Below, in pieces: positions 54,238 to 62,709 of a stretch of DNA of 64,000 bases; positions within the stretch are counted from its first letter, which is position 1, and each line of letters opens with the position of its first letter. Source of the DNA: JBDTSW01 sp963758845 (GTDB lineage: Bacteria; Actinomycetota; Thermoleophilia; Solirubrobacterales; 70-9); NCBI GenBank assembly GCA_963758845.1, contig CAVWWX010000002.1, forward strand, positions 2,170,001 to 2,234,000. Reading direction: 5' to 3'. A program made the translations under genes and the position numbers. Below the pieces are notes generated by a model that was not told the DNA's origin, did no database searches, and saw only the letters and a program-made list of their open reading frames with translations.

Positions 54238-56816
54238 TTGGGGTCCAGCTCCTCGAGCTCGGCGCGGTAGCCGTCGAGCTTCGCCCGCTCGGCCTCGACC
54301 ACCTCGGGCGGCGCCTTGGCGACGAAGCCCTCGTTCGAGAGCTTGCGCTCACCGCGCTCTACCTCTGACCGCAGCTCGCCGCGGCGCTGCTCGATGCGGC
54401 GGCGAACCTCCTCGGCGTCGACCTCATCGGACCCCAGGATCTCGAGCGGGCCGATCGTGGCCAGCGGCTCGCCTTCTGCCCCCTCGAGCTCGAGCCGAGC
54501 CAGGCGGGCGACCAGCTCGTGCGGGACTTCGCCGTCCGCAACGCGCGCCGGCAGGACGCCGCCCGCCGGGACGCCGACCAGATCACGCCACCGGCGCACG
54601 CTCCGGGTCAGTGAGATCAGTTCGCCCACCTCCTCCTCGGCCGCGGCGTCGATAAGCCCGTCATCGGCTCGCGGGTAGGGCGACACCACCAGCGGCCGGC
54701 GCTCGCCCGGCAGGTAGCTCCAGATCTCCTCGGTCACGAACGGCATCAGCGGATGGGCCAGCGCAAGGGTGCGCTCCAGCACGTGGAGCAGGTTGGCCGC
54801 GGCTTCCTCCTCGCCGTCGTAAAGCCGCGGCTTCACGATCTCCAGGTACCAGTCGCAGAGCTCCGACCAGAAGAACCCGTAGAGCTCGAGCGAGGCGTGG
54901 GCGAAGTCGTAGGCGTCGAGCTGGGCCGTGACCGAACCGACGATTCTCTCCAGCCGCGAGAGGATCCAGCGGTCCTCGACGCGCATCGTTCGCGGCCCTG
55001 GCTCCGTGTCGCCGGCGTTCAACAGGACGAGGCGCGACGCGTTCCACATCTTGTTGGCGAGGTCGCGGCCCTGCTGGACCCGGTCGGCCGAGAAGCGGAC
55101 GTCCTGGGTCGAGGACATCGCGAGCAGGCCGAAGCGAAGGGCATCGGCGCCGTGGACGTCGATCTCGTCCAGGGGATCGATCCCGGTGCCCAGCGACTTC
55201 GACATCCGGCGCCCGTCGGAGGCCTGGATCACGGGATGCACGTAGACGTCGCGGAAGGGGATGTCGCCCGCGAACTCAATCCCCATCATCACCATCCGGG
55301 CGACCCACAGGAAGATGATCTCCCTGGCTGTCGTCAGGAAGCTGGTGGGGTAGAAAGCCCCGAGCCTGGGATCGTCCCTGGGCCAGCCGAGAGTCGCGAA
55401 CGGCCACAACGCGGAGCTGAACCAGGTGTCGAGGACGTCGGTCTCCTGGCGCAGCGTGTCCGGATCGAGGCCGCGGCCGGCGGCCGACTCGCGCGCCTCC
55501 TCCTCGGAGATCGCGACGATCTCCTCTCCCTGGGGGCCGTACCAGACCGGCAGCCGGTGGCCCCACCACAGCTGGCGCGACACGCACCACGGGCGGATGT
55601 TCTCCATCCAGTCCAGGTACACCCGCTTGTAGTTGTCCGGCACGATCCGCACCTCGTCCCGGCGGACGACGTCGATCGCCGGCGCGGCCAGCTCGTCCAT
55701 GCGGCAGAACCACTGCAGCGAGATCAAGGGCTCGATCCGCTCGCCCGAGCGCTCCGAGAACGGCACCGAGTGCGTGTACGGCTCCTCGGAGCGCAGCCGC
55801 CCCTCTTCGCGAAGAGCGGCCACGACCGCGGTCTGAGCCTCCGGCACCGACATTCCCTGGAAGGCATCCCCGGCCTCGGCGCTCATCAGCCCGTCCTCGC
55901 CGATCGCGGTCAGCTCCTCGAGCCCGTGGGACCGGCCGATCTCGAAGTCGGCGACGTCGTGGCCTGGGGTGATCTTCAGGGCGCCGGTGCCGAACTCGGC
56001 GTCGACGTGGTCGTCGGCGATGATCGGGAGCCGCCTGCCGACGAGCGGCAGGATCGCGACCTTGCCCACCAACCGGCGGTAGCGCTCGTCGGACGGGTTC
56101 ACGGCGACGGCGGTGTCGGCGAGCATCGTCTCCGGCCGCACCGTGCTGACCGTGATCACCTCGTCCGAGCCCTCGACCGGATAGTCGATCGAGTACATGG
56201 TGTCGGTCACCTCGCGGTTGACCACCTCGAGGTCCGAGATCGCGGAGCCCGAGCCGGGGTCCCAGTTGACCATGTAGTTGTCCCGGTAGATGTAGCCCCG
56301 CTCGTACAGGGCGACGAACACCTTGTAGACCGCCTCGACGTAGCCGGCGTCGAGCGTGAAGCGCTCGGCCTCGTAGTCGCAGGACGCCCCCAGGCGCTTG
56401 TACTGCTCGATGATCCGCGAGCCGTACTGCTCGCGCCATTCCCAGACCTTCCGGACGAAGGCCTCGCGGCCGATCTCGTGCCGCGACGTCCCCTGTGCCT
56501 TGAGCTCCTTCTCGACGACGGCCTGCGTGGCGATGCCGGCGTGGTCGGTTCCCAGGATCCAGAGCGCGTTTCGGCCCTGCATCCTGCGCATCCGCGTCAG
56601 CGCGTCCTGCACGGTTCCGTTGAGAGCGTGCCCCATGTGAAGCGCGCCAGTGACGTTAGGTGGGGGTATCGCGATCGAGAAGTTCTCGTCCGCCGTGCCG
56701 TCCGCGGGCGGGTGGAAGTACCCGCCCTCGATCCAGCCCTCGAACACGCGCCCCTCGACCTCGGCGGGGTCCCAGCGCGTGGTGTCCTCGAGCTTCTGGC
56801 GGCGGGGGTCGTCCAC
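54234..56816 (-). CDS. valS: Valyl-tRNA synthetase
   Basis: ValRS (860 aa) charges tRNA-Val. PPPNVTGALHMGHALNGTVQDAL holds the HIGH motif and RRMSKSLGTGIDPLDEI the KMSKS loop; the CP1 editing domain has RPETMLADTAVAVNPSDERY. A C-terminal coiled coil (SEVERGERKLSNEGFVAKAPPEVVEAER) matches bacterial ValRS. GTG 56816 follows TAGACT by seven bases; longer frames cross the divergent gene. First gene of the run to maf. Confidence 0.97.
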   Translation of the reverse strand: MDDPRRQKLEDTTRWDPAEVEGRVFEGWIEGGYFHPPADGTADENFSIAIPPPNVTGALHMGHALNGTVQDALTRMRRMQGRNALWILGTDHAGIATQAVVEKELKAQGTSRHEIGREAFVRKVWEWREQYGSRIIEQYKRLGASCDYEAERFTLDAGYVEAVYKVFVALYERGYIYRDNYMVNWDPGSGSAISDLEVVNREVTDTMYSIDYPVEGSDEVITVSTVRPETMLADTAVAVNPSDERYRRLVGKVAILPLVGRRLPIIADDHVDAEFGTGALKITPGHDVADFEIGRSHGLEELTAIGEDGLMSAEAGDAFQGMSVPEAQTAVVAALREEGRLRSEEPYTHSVPFSERSGERIEPLISLQWFCRMDELAAPAIDVVRRDEVRIVPDNYKRVYLDWMENIRPWCVSRQLWWGHRLPVWYGPQGEEIVAISEEEARESAAGRGLDPDTLRQETDVLDTWFSSALWPFATLGWPRDDPRLGAFYPTSFLTTAREIIFLWVARMVMMGIEFAGDIPFRDVYVHPVIQASDGRRMSKSLGTGIDPLDEIDVHGADALRFGLLAMSSTQDVRFSADRVQQGRDLANKMWNASRLVLLNAGDTEPGPRTMRVEDRWILSRLERIVGSVTAQLDAYDFAHASLELYGFFWSELCDWYLEIVKPRLYDGEEEAAANLLHVLERTLALAHPLMPFVTEEIWSYLPGERRPLVVSPYPRADDGLIDAAAEEEVGELISLTRSVRRWRDLVGVPAGGVLPARVADGEVPHELVARLARLELEGAEGEPLATIGPLEILGSDEVDAEEVRRRIEQRRGELRSEVERGERKLSNEGFVAKAPPEVVEAERAKLDGYRAELEELDPN

Positions 56817-56823
56817 GGCGGCG

Positions 56824-56829
56824 AGTCTA
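56824..56829 (-). promoter_or_regulatory. -10 element for valS (leaderless type)
   Basis: TAGACT on the minus strand, seven bases, then GTG 56816. The divergent aldo/keto-reductase-like gene starts 47 bp away. Confidence 0.6.
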
Positions 56830-56848
56830 GATATGTCGGGTGGCCCGC

Positions 56849-56854
56849 TAGCGT
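56849..56854 (+). promoter_or_regulatory. Candidate -10 element for the aldo/keto-reductase-like gene
   Basis: TAGCGT eight bases before ATG 56863. It favours that start over the in-frame ATG at 56833. Confidence 0.4.
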
Positions 56855-56862
56855 TCCCGGCG

Positions 56863-58002
56863 ATGGGCCTCGACCCCACCCACACCGCCCTCGGCAGCTG
56901 GAGCGGCGGGCGCTTCATGCACTTCGGCGAACCGGTCGCGGACGACCGCCTGAAGTCGTTGCTGCGCCCGGGGGGCGGCATCGAGACGGTGATCACGGCC
57001 GACACCTACGGGCAGGGCGACGCCGACGAGCTGCTCGGCCGGGCCCTGGCCGGGCTGGACCGGGCCTCCTACTCCCTCGTCGGCGCGATCGGCCACGACT
57101 TCTACGAGGGAGAGCGCGACGGGCCGAAGGGCTTCCCTCGCTTCACCGACCCCGCGCTGCGGGGGCCCGACGGGTACGCGGGATACCTGCGGATGGCAAC
57201 CGAGCGCTCGCTCGAGCGGCTGGGCGCCGCCTCCTTCGACCTCCTGTTGCTCCACAACCCTGACCGCACGGGCTATGAGAGCGAGGCGGTCTGGGACGCA
57301 ATGGCCGGGCTGCGGGAGGCGGGCCTCACCCGCCTGATCGGCGTCGCGCCCGGCCCCGCCAACGGCTTCACCCTGGATCTGATCCGCTGCCTCGAGCGCT
57401 ACGGCGACCGGATCGACTGGGCGATGGTGATCCTGAACCCGCTCGAGCCGTGGCCGGGAGAGCTGCCCCTGGCAGCGGCCGCGGACCACGACGTGAAGGT
57501 CATCACGCGGGTGGTGGACTACGGCGGCCTGTTCTGGGGCGACCTGACGCCGGGGACACCGATGGGCGAGCACGACCACCGCCGGTTCCGTCCCGACGGC
57601 TGGGTCGAAGCGGGCCTCGAGCGAATCGAGCGCATGCGCCCCACGGCGCATTCGGCCGGGCTGACGCCGATGCAACTGGCCTGCGCCTGGAACCTGTCCC
57701 ACCCGGCGGTCGAGTGCGTCGTCCCGACCCTGATCCAGGAGGCGGGCGAGGGGGCGCGCCCGGTTGAGGAGAAGCGCGAGGAGCTCGCGGCCCTGTCACC
57801 TGAGGCTCGCCTGGCACAGGACGTCGTGTCCTCGCTGCGCGAGATCGGCGACAACACCGGGTCGATGCGCCTGAAGGGAGCGAATCCGGAGCACGAAGGG
57901 CCCGAGGCGCCGGATCGGTGGGGCATGAGCGAGGAGCTGGCCGAGGTCGCGGCGCGCTGGGATCTCGACCCGGAGCGCGAGCTGGCCTACGCGGATGCGT
58001 AG
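56863..58002 (+). CDS. Aldo/keto reductase-like protein lacking the catalytic Lys
   Basis: A 379-residue TIM-barrel protein of the AKR superfamily: ETVITADTYGQGDADELLGRAL supplies the conserved Asp and Tyr, FDLLLLHNPDRTGYESEAVWDAM the His loop, GLTRLIGVAPGPANG and AAADHDVKVITRVVDYGG continue the barrel. At the catalytic Lys position (normally ..TKVG) it reads YSLVGAIGHD, so Lys is absent. Either it uses different chemistry or it is a non-reductase relative. Long C-terminal extension after residue 320. ATG 56863 preferred; alternative 56833. Confidence 0.82.
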   Translation: MGLDPTHTALGSWSGGRFMHFGEPVADDRLKSLLRPGGGIETVITADTYGQGDADELLGRALAGLDRASYSLVGAIGHDFYEGERDGPKGFPRFTDPALRGPDGYAGYLRMATERSLERLGAASFDLLLLHNPDRTGYESEAVWDAMAGLREAGLTRLIGVAPGPANGFTLDLIRCLERYGDRIDWAMVILNPLEPWPGELPLAAAADHDVKVITRVVDYGGLFWGDLTPGTPMGEHDHRRFRPDGWVEAGLERIERMRPTAHSAGLTPMQLACAWNLSHPAVECVVPTLIQEAGEGARPVEEKREELAALSPEARLAQDVVSSLREIGDNTGSMRLKGANPEHEGPEAPDRWGMSEELAEVAARWDLDPERELAYADA

Positions 58003-58047
58003 AAAGGCGGTCACCCACCCCCCGGACCTTGACCGCGCTCGCCCGGC

Positions 58048-58090
58048 GATGGTCGAGTTGCGTCAACCAGGCTGACGTTTTTCGACCATC
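58048..58090. terminator. Nested palindrome between convergent genes, possible bidirectional terminator
   Basis: GATGGTCGA at 58048-58056 pairs with TCGACCATC at 58082-58090, and inside, CGTCA (58061-58065) pairs with TGACG (58073-58077) around a seven-base loop. Four T residues (58078-58081) follow the inner stem. It lies between the converging aldo/keto-reductase-like gene and clpX. A terminator is the simplest reading; a protein-binding site is possible. Confidence 0.5.
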
Positions 58091-58133
58091 GGTCCTGGGC
58101 GGGCGGGCCGGGGGCCGCCGCCAACCTGGCCGG

Positions 58134-59420
58134 CTAGGCCGACTCTTCGTGCAGCTCGCTGGAGGCGTCGGCCTCCTCGGCCACCGCCTGGGTCACGAGG
58201 GTCGGCGCCTGCGAGCGCTCGATCGTCTCCTTGGTGACGACGCACTTCGAGACATCGCGGCGCGAGGGCAGCTCGAACTGCACGTCCATCAGAGTCTCCT
58301 CGAGGATCGAGCGCAGCCCGCGGGCGCCGGTCTCGCGCTCGAGCGCCTTGTCGGCGATCGCGCCCAGCGAGTCGTCAGCGAACACGAGCTCGATGTCGTC
58401 GAACTCGAAGAATCGCTGGAACTGCTTGGTCAGCGCGTTCCGGGGCTCGGTAAGGATCGTGATCAGGTCGCCGCGCGAGAGCTGGTGGATCGCCCCGATC
58501 ACCGGCAGGCGGCCGATGAACTCGGGGATCAACCCGTACTCGATGAGGTCCTCGGGCAGCACCCGCTCGAACATCTCGCCGGTGTCCTTCTGGGCCTTGG
58601 TCAGGATCGAAGAGCCGAAGCCCACGCCGTGATGGCCGATCCGGCGCTCGATCAACTGATCGAGGTGCGCGAACGAGCCGCCGCAGATGAACAGGATGTT
58701 CGTGGTGTCGATCGTCAGGAACTCCTGGTGCGGGTGCTTGCGCCCGCCCTGGGGCGGCACCGACGCCGTGGTTCCCTCGAGGATCTTGAGGAGCGCCTGC
58801 TGGACCCCCTCGCCCGAGACGTCACGCGTGATCGACGGGTTGTCGGCCTTGCGGGCGATCTTGTCGATCTCGTCGATGTAGATGATCCCCGTCTCGGCCT
58901 TCTTCACGTCGAAGTCGGCGGCCTGGATCAGCTTCAGGAGGATGTTCTCGACGTCCTCGCCCACGTAGCCCGCCTCGGTCAGCGCCGTGGCGTCGGCGAT
59001 CGCGAACGGCACGTTCAGGATCCGCGCGAGCGTCTGCGCCAAGAGCGTCTTGCCGCAGCCGGTGGGGCCGAGCAGCATGATGTTCGACTTCTGGAGCTCG
59101 ATCTCGCCCTCGGTGGCGTCCTGGGCCATCTGAACTCGCTTGTAGTGGTTGTAGACGGCGACGGACAGCGCCCGCTTGGCGCCCTCCTGGCCGACCACGT
59201 ACTCGTTCAGGACCTCGTTGATCTCCTGCGGCTTGGGCAGGTTCTCGAGCTCGAAGGTGGCGGGAGCCGTGAGCTCCTCGTCGATGATCTCGTTACAGAG
59301 ATCGATGCATTCGTCGCAGATGTAGACGCCGGGGCCGGCGATCAGCTTCTTGACCTGACGCTGCGACTTCCCGCAGAAGGAGCAGAGGAGCTGCTCGTTG
59401 GAGTCGGTTGGGCGTGCCAG
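58134..59420 (-). CDS. clpX: ATP-dependent protease ATPase subunit ClpX, apparent CTG start
   Basis: ClpX (about 428 aa) unfolds substrates for ClpP. A C4 zinc domain (CSFCGKSQRQVKKLIAGPGVYICDECIDLC in pieces) precedes Walker A GPTGCGKTLLAQ, pore loop EAGYVGEDVEN, Walker B IIYIDEIDK and the C-terminal SRGDLITILTEP lid. The first GTG (59198) would remove the whole zinc domain; the true frame opens at CTG 59420 with AAGGGAG seven bases upstream, giving ARPTDSNEQLLCSFCGKS as in relatives. No ATG is in frame. Divergent from the secreted-protein genes. Confidence 0.95.
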   Translation of the reverse strand: MARPTDSNEQLLCSFCGKSQRQVKKLIAGPGVYICDECIDLCNEIIDEELTAPATFELENLPKPQEINEVLNEYVVGQEGAKRALSVAVYNHYKRVQMAQDATEGEIELQKSNIMLLGPTGCGKTLLAQTLARILNVPFAIADATALTEAGYVGEDVENILLKLIQAADFDVKKAETGIIYIDEIDKIARKADNPSITRDVSGEGVQQALLKILEGTTASVPPQGGRKHPHQEFLTIDTTNILFICGGSFAHLDQLIERRIGHHGVGFGSSILTKAQKDTGEMFERVLPEDLIEYGLIPEFIGRLPVIGAIHQLSRGDLITILTEPRNALTKQFQRFFEFDDIELVFADDSLGAIADKALERETGARGLRSILEETLMDVQFELPSRRDVSKCVVTKETIERSQAPTLVTQAVAEEADASSELHEESA

Positions 59421-59597
59421 CGGATTTCTCCCTTCGACGGCCTGGCTGCCATCGTCCCCATTCAGGTTACGACACGCCCGGCCTCGGCTTGGACCCCTGC
59501 CCTTTACTCGCCTGCGACGCGTGTCCCTGCTCGCGCCAGCGCGATTTCACTCGAGTTGATCGCCCGGTCGCTCGGTTGTAGAGTCGGATAACGCCTG

Positions 59598-59603
59598 TAC
59601 AGT
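59598..59603 (+). promoter_or_regulatory. Candidate promoter for the secreted-protein gene at 59640
   Basis: TACAGT (-10) with TTGTAG (59576-59581) 16 bases upstream as a weak -35. GGAGG at 59626-59630 sits nine bases before ATG 59640. The whole 219-bp gap to clpX holds no gene. Confidence 0.35.
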
Positions 59604-59639
59604 TCTCGCCGCAGGCCAACTCCAGGGAGGGCACATCCA

Positions 59640-60085
59640 ATGAAGCGCATCATCCTCACGACCGCGGTCATCGCCGCGCTCGCGGCGCCCGCCGCCGCGA
59701 TGGCGGGCACGAGCCTCGACGCATCCGGCAAGCTGGGCGCCGCAAAGGGCACCGACTTCAGCATCAGGTTCAAGGTCATCACCCAGAACAACAAGCCGAT
59801 CGGCGTCGACAACTTCAAGGTCAGGAACGTCTCGGGCGAGTGCGATCAGGGGCCCGCCCTGCTCAGCTTCAACCTGAACGCCGACCCCGGGACCTTCCCC
59901 GTAAGCAACCGGGGCAGGTTCACGCCCAGGGCAGCAACGGGAGCACCTCGGTGCAGGTCAAGGGCAAGTTCAAGAACCGGCACAAGGTCAAGGGCCGGGT
60001 CAGGGCAGAGGGCGAGTTCGAGGAGCAGGGCGGCGGGACGCTGACCAACTGCCTCGCAACGCGCGATTACACCGCAGGCAACTGA
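59640..60085 (+). CDS. Secreted beta-rich protein A (one frameshift)
   Basis: A secreted protein of about 148 residues: signal peptide (MKRIILTTAVIAALAAPAAAMAG, cut after Ala), then SLDASGKLGAAKGTDFSIRFKVITQNN. The first frame reads on to NRGRFT (about 59923) and a second frame then gives QGSNGSTSVQVKGKFKNRHKVKGRVRAEGEFE, ending at TGA 60083-60085; one base lost near 59925-59935 explains it. Pattern of alternating apolar residues and a conserved Cys suggests a beta-sandwich. Function unknown; two paralogues follow. Confidence 0.75.
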
Positions 60086-60092
60086 GCCCGGC

Positions 60093-60542
60093 ATGAGAGC
60101 CCGGCTCCTGCCGGCCGCCCTGGCGGCACTCCTGATCGTGCCCGCGGCGGCGGGCGCGAGCCTGGGCGTGGGCGGCCTGGCTAAGCGCGGCGAGCCCGTG
60201 TTCTCGTTCAAGGTGGTCAAGCAGGGCGGCGACGTCGTCAAGGTGAAGAAGTTCCGGTTCCGCGAGGTGACCATCGACTGCGCCACCGGGCCGACCCCGA
60301 ACTTCGACACCTTCAGCGAGCCGCCCCACTTCGGTCCGTTCGCCGTAAACAACAAGGGGAAGTTCTCGCGAACGTTCACCTCGAGCGACTCCAACTTCGA
60401 CGGCACCACGAGGATCGTGGGCGAGTTCGAGACGCCGAGGCGCGCCGCCGGCACCCTGCGGATCCAGGGCGACTACGGAAACAGCGGGATGCCTTACACC
60501 GGCTGCGACTCCGGCAGGGTCGACTGGGCCTACCGGCTCTAG
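60093..60542 (+). CDS. Secreted beta-rich protein B
   Basis: A 149-residue intact paralogue of the preceding gene. Signal peptide (MRARLLPAALAALLIVPAAAGA), then FSFKVVKQGGDVVKVKKFRFREVTIDCATGP, FGPFAVNNKGKFSRTF, and the end GTLRIQGDYGNSGMPYTGCDSGRVDWAYRL. Two conserved Cys may pair. The core strand-Cys pattern and C..SGxVxW ending recur in gene C. Starts seven bases after gene A ends, so they form one operon. Function not recognised. Confidence 0.85.
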   Translation: MRARLLPAALAALLIVPAAAGASLGVGGLAKRGEPVFSFKVVKQGGDVVKVKKFRFREVTIDCATGPTPNFDTFSEPPHFGPFAVNNKGKFSRTFTSSDSNFDGTTRIVGEFETPRRAAGTLRIQGDYGNSGMPYTGCDSGRVDWAYRL

Positions 60543-60570
60543 GCCTGGACGGATCCGGGGGCCTGCCCGT

Positions 60571-61441
60571 CTAGCAGGGGTCGAAGACCTCGGGCGAGTT
60601 GCCCGAGCCGCAGTTGCCCGTGCCCGCGTCGGCGAGATTCGTGTCATTGCCGCTGAGCACGTTGTCGTTGAACACGTTGTCGTCGGATAGGTCGTCGATG
60701 TCGATGCCCAGCGAATTGTCCGCGATCGTGTTGTTCGCGAACACACGGCGTCGCTCGGAGCGTTGACGAAGAACCCCTTGCCGTTGTCGTGGGTGTTGTT
60801 GTTTCGAACCTCGACGTCGGCGCGAGCTCGACCTCCTCGAGGATGATCCCCATGTTGTTGCCGTGGGCGTTGTTGTTGCGGACCAGCAGCTCGCCGGCAC
60901 CCGTTGACTCGATCAGGCCGATGTAGACGCCCGCGTCGCTGAACCCCCTTGGCGTCGACGTCCTCGACCAGGATCCGCTCGCCGCGGTAGACGTTGACGC
61001 CGTATCCGGCGCCGTTTCCGGGGCCGGCGCCACACGTGTCGCGGACGACCAGGTCGCGCGCGGTGCCCTTCTCGATGTTCTCGAAGTTCACCTCCGCCGC
61101 CGCGATGTTGTTCGCCGCGCCCATCACCTTGAGGCCCTCGACGACGACGCCGTTGCGGTCGACGTCCACCACGAACTGCGCGTCGCATTGGCCGTCGATC
61201 ACCGGTCGGCCGTCGCCGGCGCGGTGAGGGTCAGGCGCTTGTCGACGGTGACGTCCTCGCTGGTAGCGGCCATCGTGGATCCGCAAGCGTGTCGCCGTTG
61301 GAGGCCCGGTGGTTGATCGCCTTCTGGATCGCGTTGTTGGCAGGCTGGACGTTGACGACGTCCGCTGGGCGATCGCGGGAACGACGAGCGCCCATCGCAA
61401 CCAGCCCGATCGAGAGCCTGCGAATCGATCCCTGCGCTCAT
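60571..61441 (-). pseudogene. Right-handed parallel beta-helix protein, multiply frameshifted
   Basis: Reading across several frames gives a beta-helix protein: AIQKAINHRASNGDTLRIHDGRY, VIDGQCDAQFVVDVDRNGVVVEGLKVMGAANN, VVRDTCGAGPGNGAGYGVNVYRG, LLVRNNNAHGNNMGIILEE, VEVRNNNTHDNGKGFFVNAP and NTIADNSLGIDIDDLSDDNVFNDNVLSGNDTN. These are PbH1-type rungs with N/D ladders, as in NosD/CSP-like and polysaccharide-binding proteins. At least five single-base shifts occur in 870 bp. Each rung is well conserved, so sequence errors are likelier than decay. Confidence 0.7.
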
Positions 61442-61568
61442 GGCGAAACCTTACCTGCTAGGACCACACCGGATGCATCGGAGCAAGAAGGCTGCGGCCC
61501 TGCATGAGACGGCGCGGGGCGCGGGTATCCTCGACCGCGCAGGGAGCATGTCAAGGCAGGGGAAACAG

Positions 61569-62021
61569 ATGACCGGGCGCGCCGCCGTGCTCGCGGCGAC
61601 GATCGCCCTCGTGGTCCCGGCCGCAGCGCAGAGCGCGGCGAGCACCGGGTATGCCGGCGCCTTCGCGGGCGAAGGGAAGCTGTCGTTCACGCTGAAGACG
61701 CGCAAGGGCGAAGGCAAGTTGAAGGAGTGGGCCTGGTCGGGCCTGAGGCTGACGTGCGGCGCGAAGTCGCAGACGACGTCCGGCCGCTACCTGTTCTCGA
61801 TGGAGGTGCGCCACCGCAGCTTCTCGGGGCGTGCGGTGCGGCGCTCGAACTCCGGCGCGGTGGTCGGCGGCGCGAAGGTCTGGGGCAAGTTCACCCATGC
61901 CTATGCGGCCGCGGGAGGCCAGTTCCGCGTCTACGGCGAGACGCCGGAGGGGCATGAGGATTGCGAGAGCGGCCTGGTCAACTGGACGGCCGAGCCCGAG
62001 GTGGCGCCGCCGGGCGGCTGA
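61569..62021 (+). CDS. Secreted beta-rich protein C
   Basis: A 150-residue paralogue of genes A and B, read plus strand. ATG 61569 is preferred (GGGGA six bases upstream; an ATG at 61548 has too short a spacer). Signal peptide RAAVLAATIALVVPAAAQSA, then FAGEGKLSFTLKTRKGEGKL, KVWGKFTHAYAAAGGQFRVYG and the C-terminal DCESGLVNWTAEPE, matching the C..SGxVxW end of gene B. Convergent with clpP 17 bp away. Function unknown. Confidence 0.82.
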   Translation: MTGRAAVLAATIALVVPAAAQSAASTGYAGAFAGEGKLSFTLKTRKGEGKLKEWAWSGLRLTCGAKSQTTSGRYLFSMEVRHRSFSGRAVRRSNSGAVVGGAKVWGKFTHAYAAAGGQFRVYGETPEGHEDCESGLVNWTAEPEVAPPGG

Positions 62022-62038
62022 GCTGTGCGGGCGAGCGC

Positions 62039-62648
<610 letters not shown>

Positions 62649-62664
62649 CGGCTTGGGATCGAGC

Positions 62665-62670
62665 AGTCTA
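62665..62670 (-). promoter_or_regulatory. Candidate -10 element for clpP
   Basis: TAGACT on the minus strand, 16 bases before the clpP ATG, in the 61-bp tig-clpP gap. It overlaps the palindrome GTCTA-T-TAGAC at 62666-62676. Confidence 0.4.
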
Positions 62671-62709
62671 TTAGACGGCGGGTCGGACTCCCCGTGGCGG
62701 GCGGCGGGC

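Noticed and set aside
54753..57263. Long plus-strand frame opposite valS
   Set aside because: Shadow of valS; composition is that of complementary GC-rich codons.
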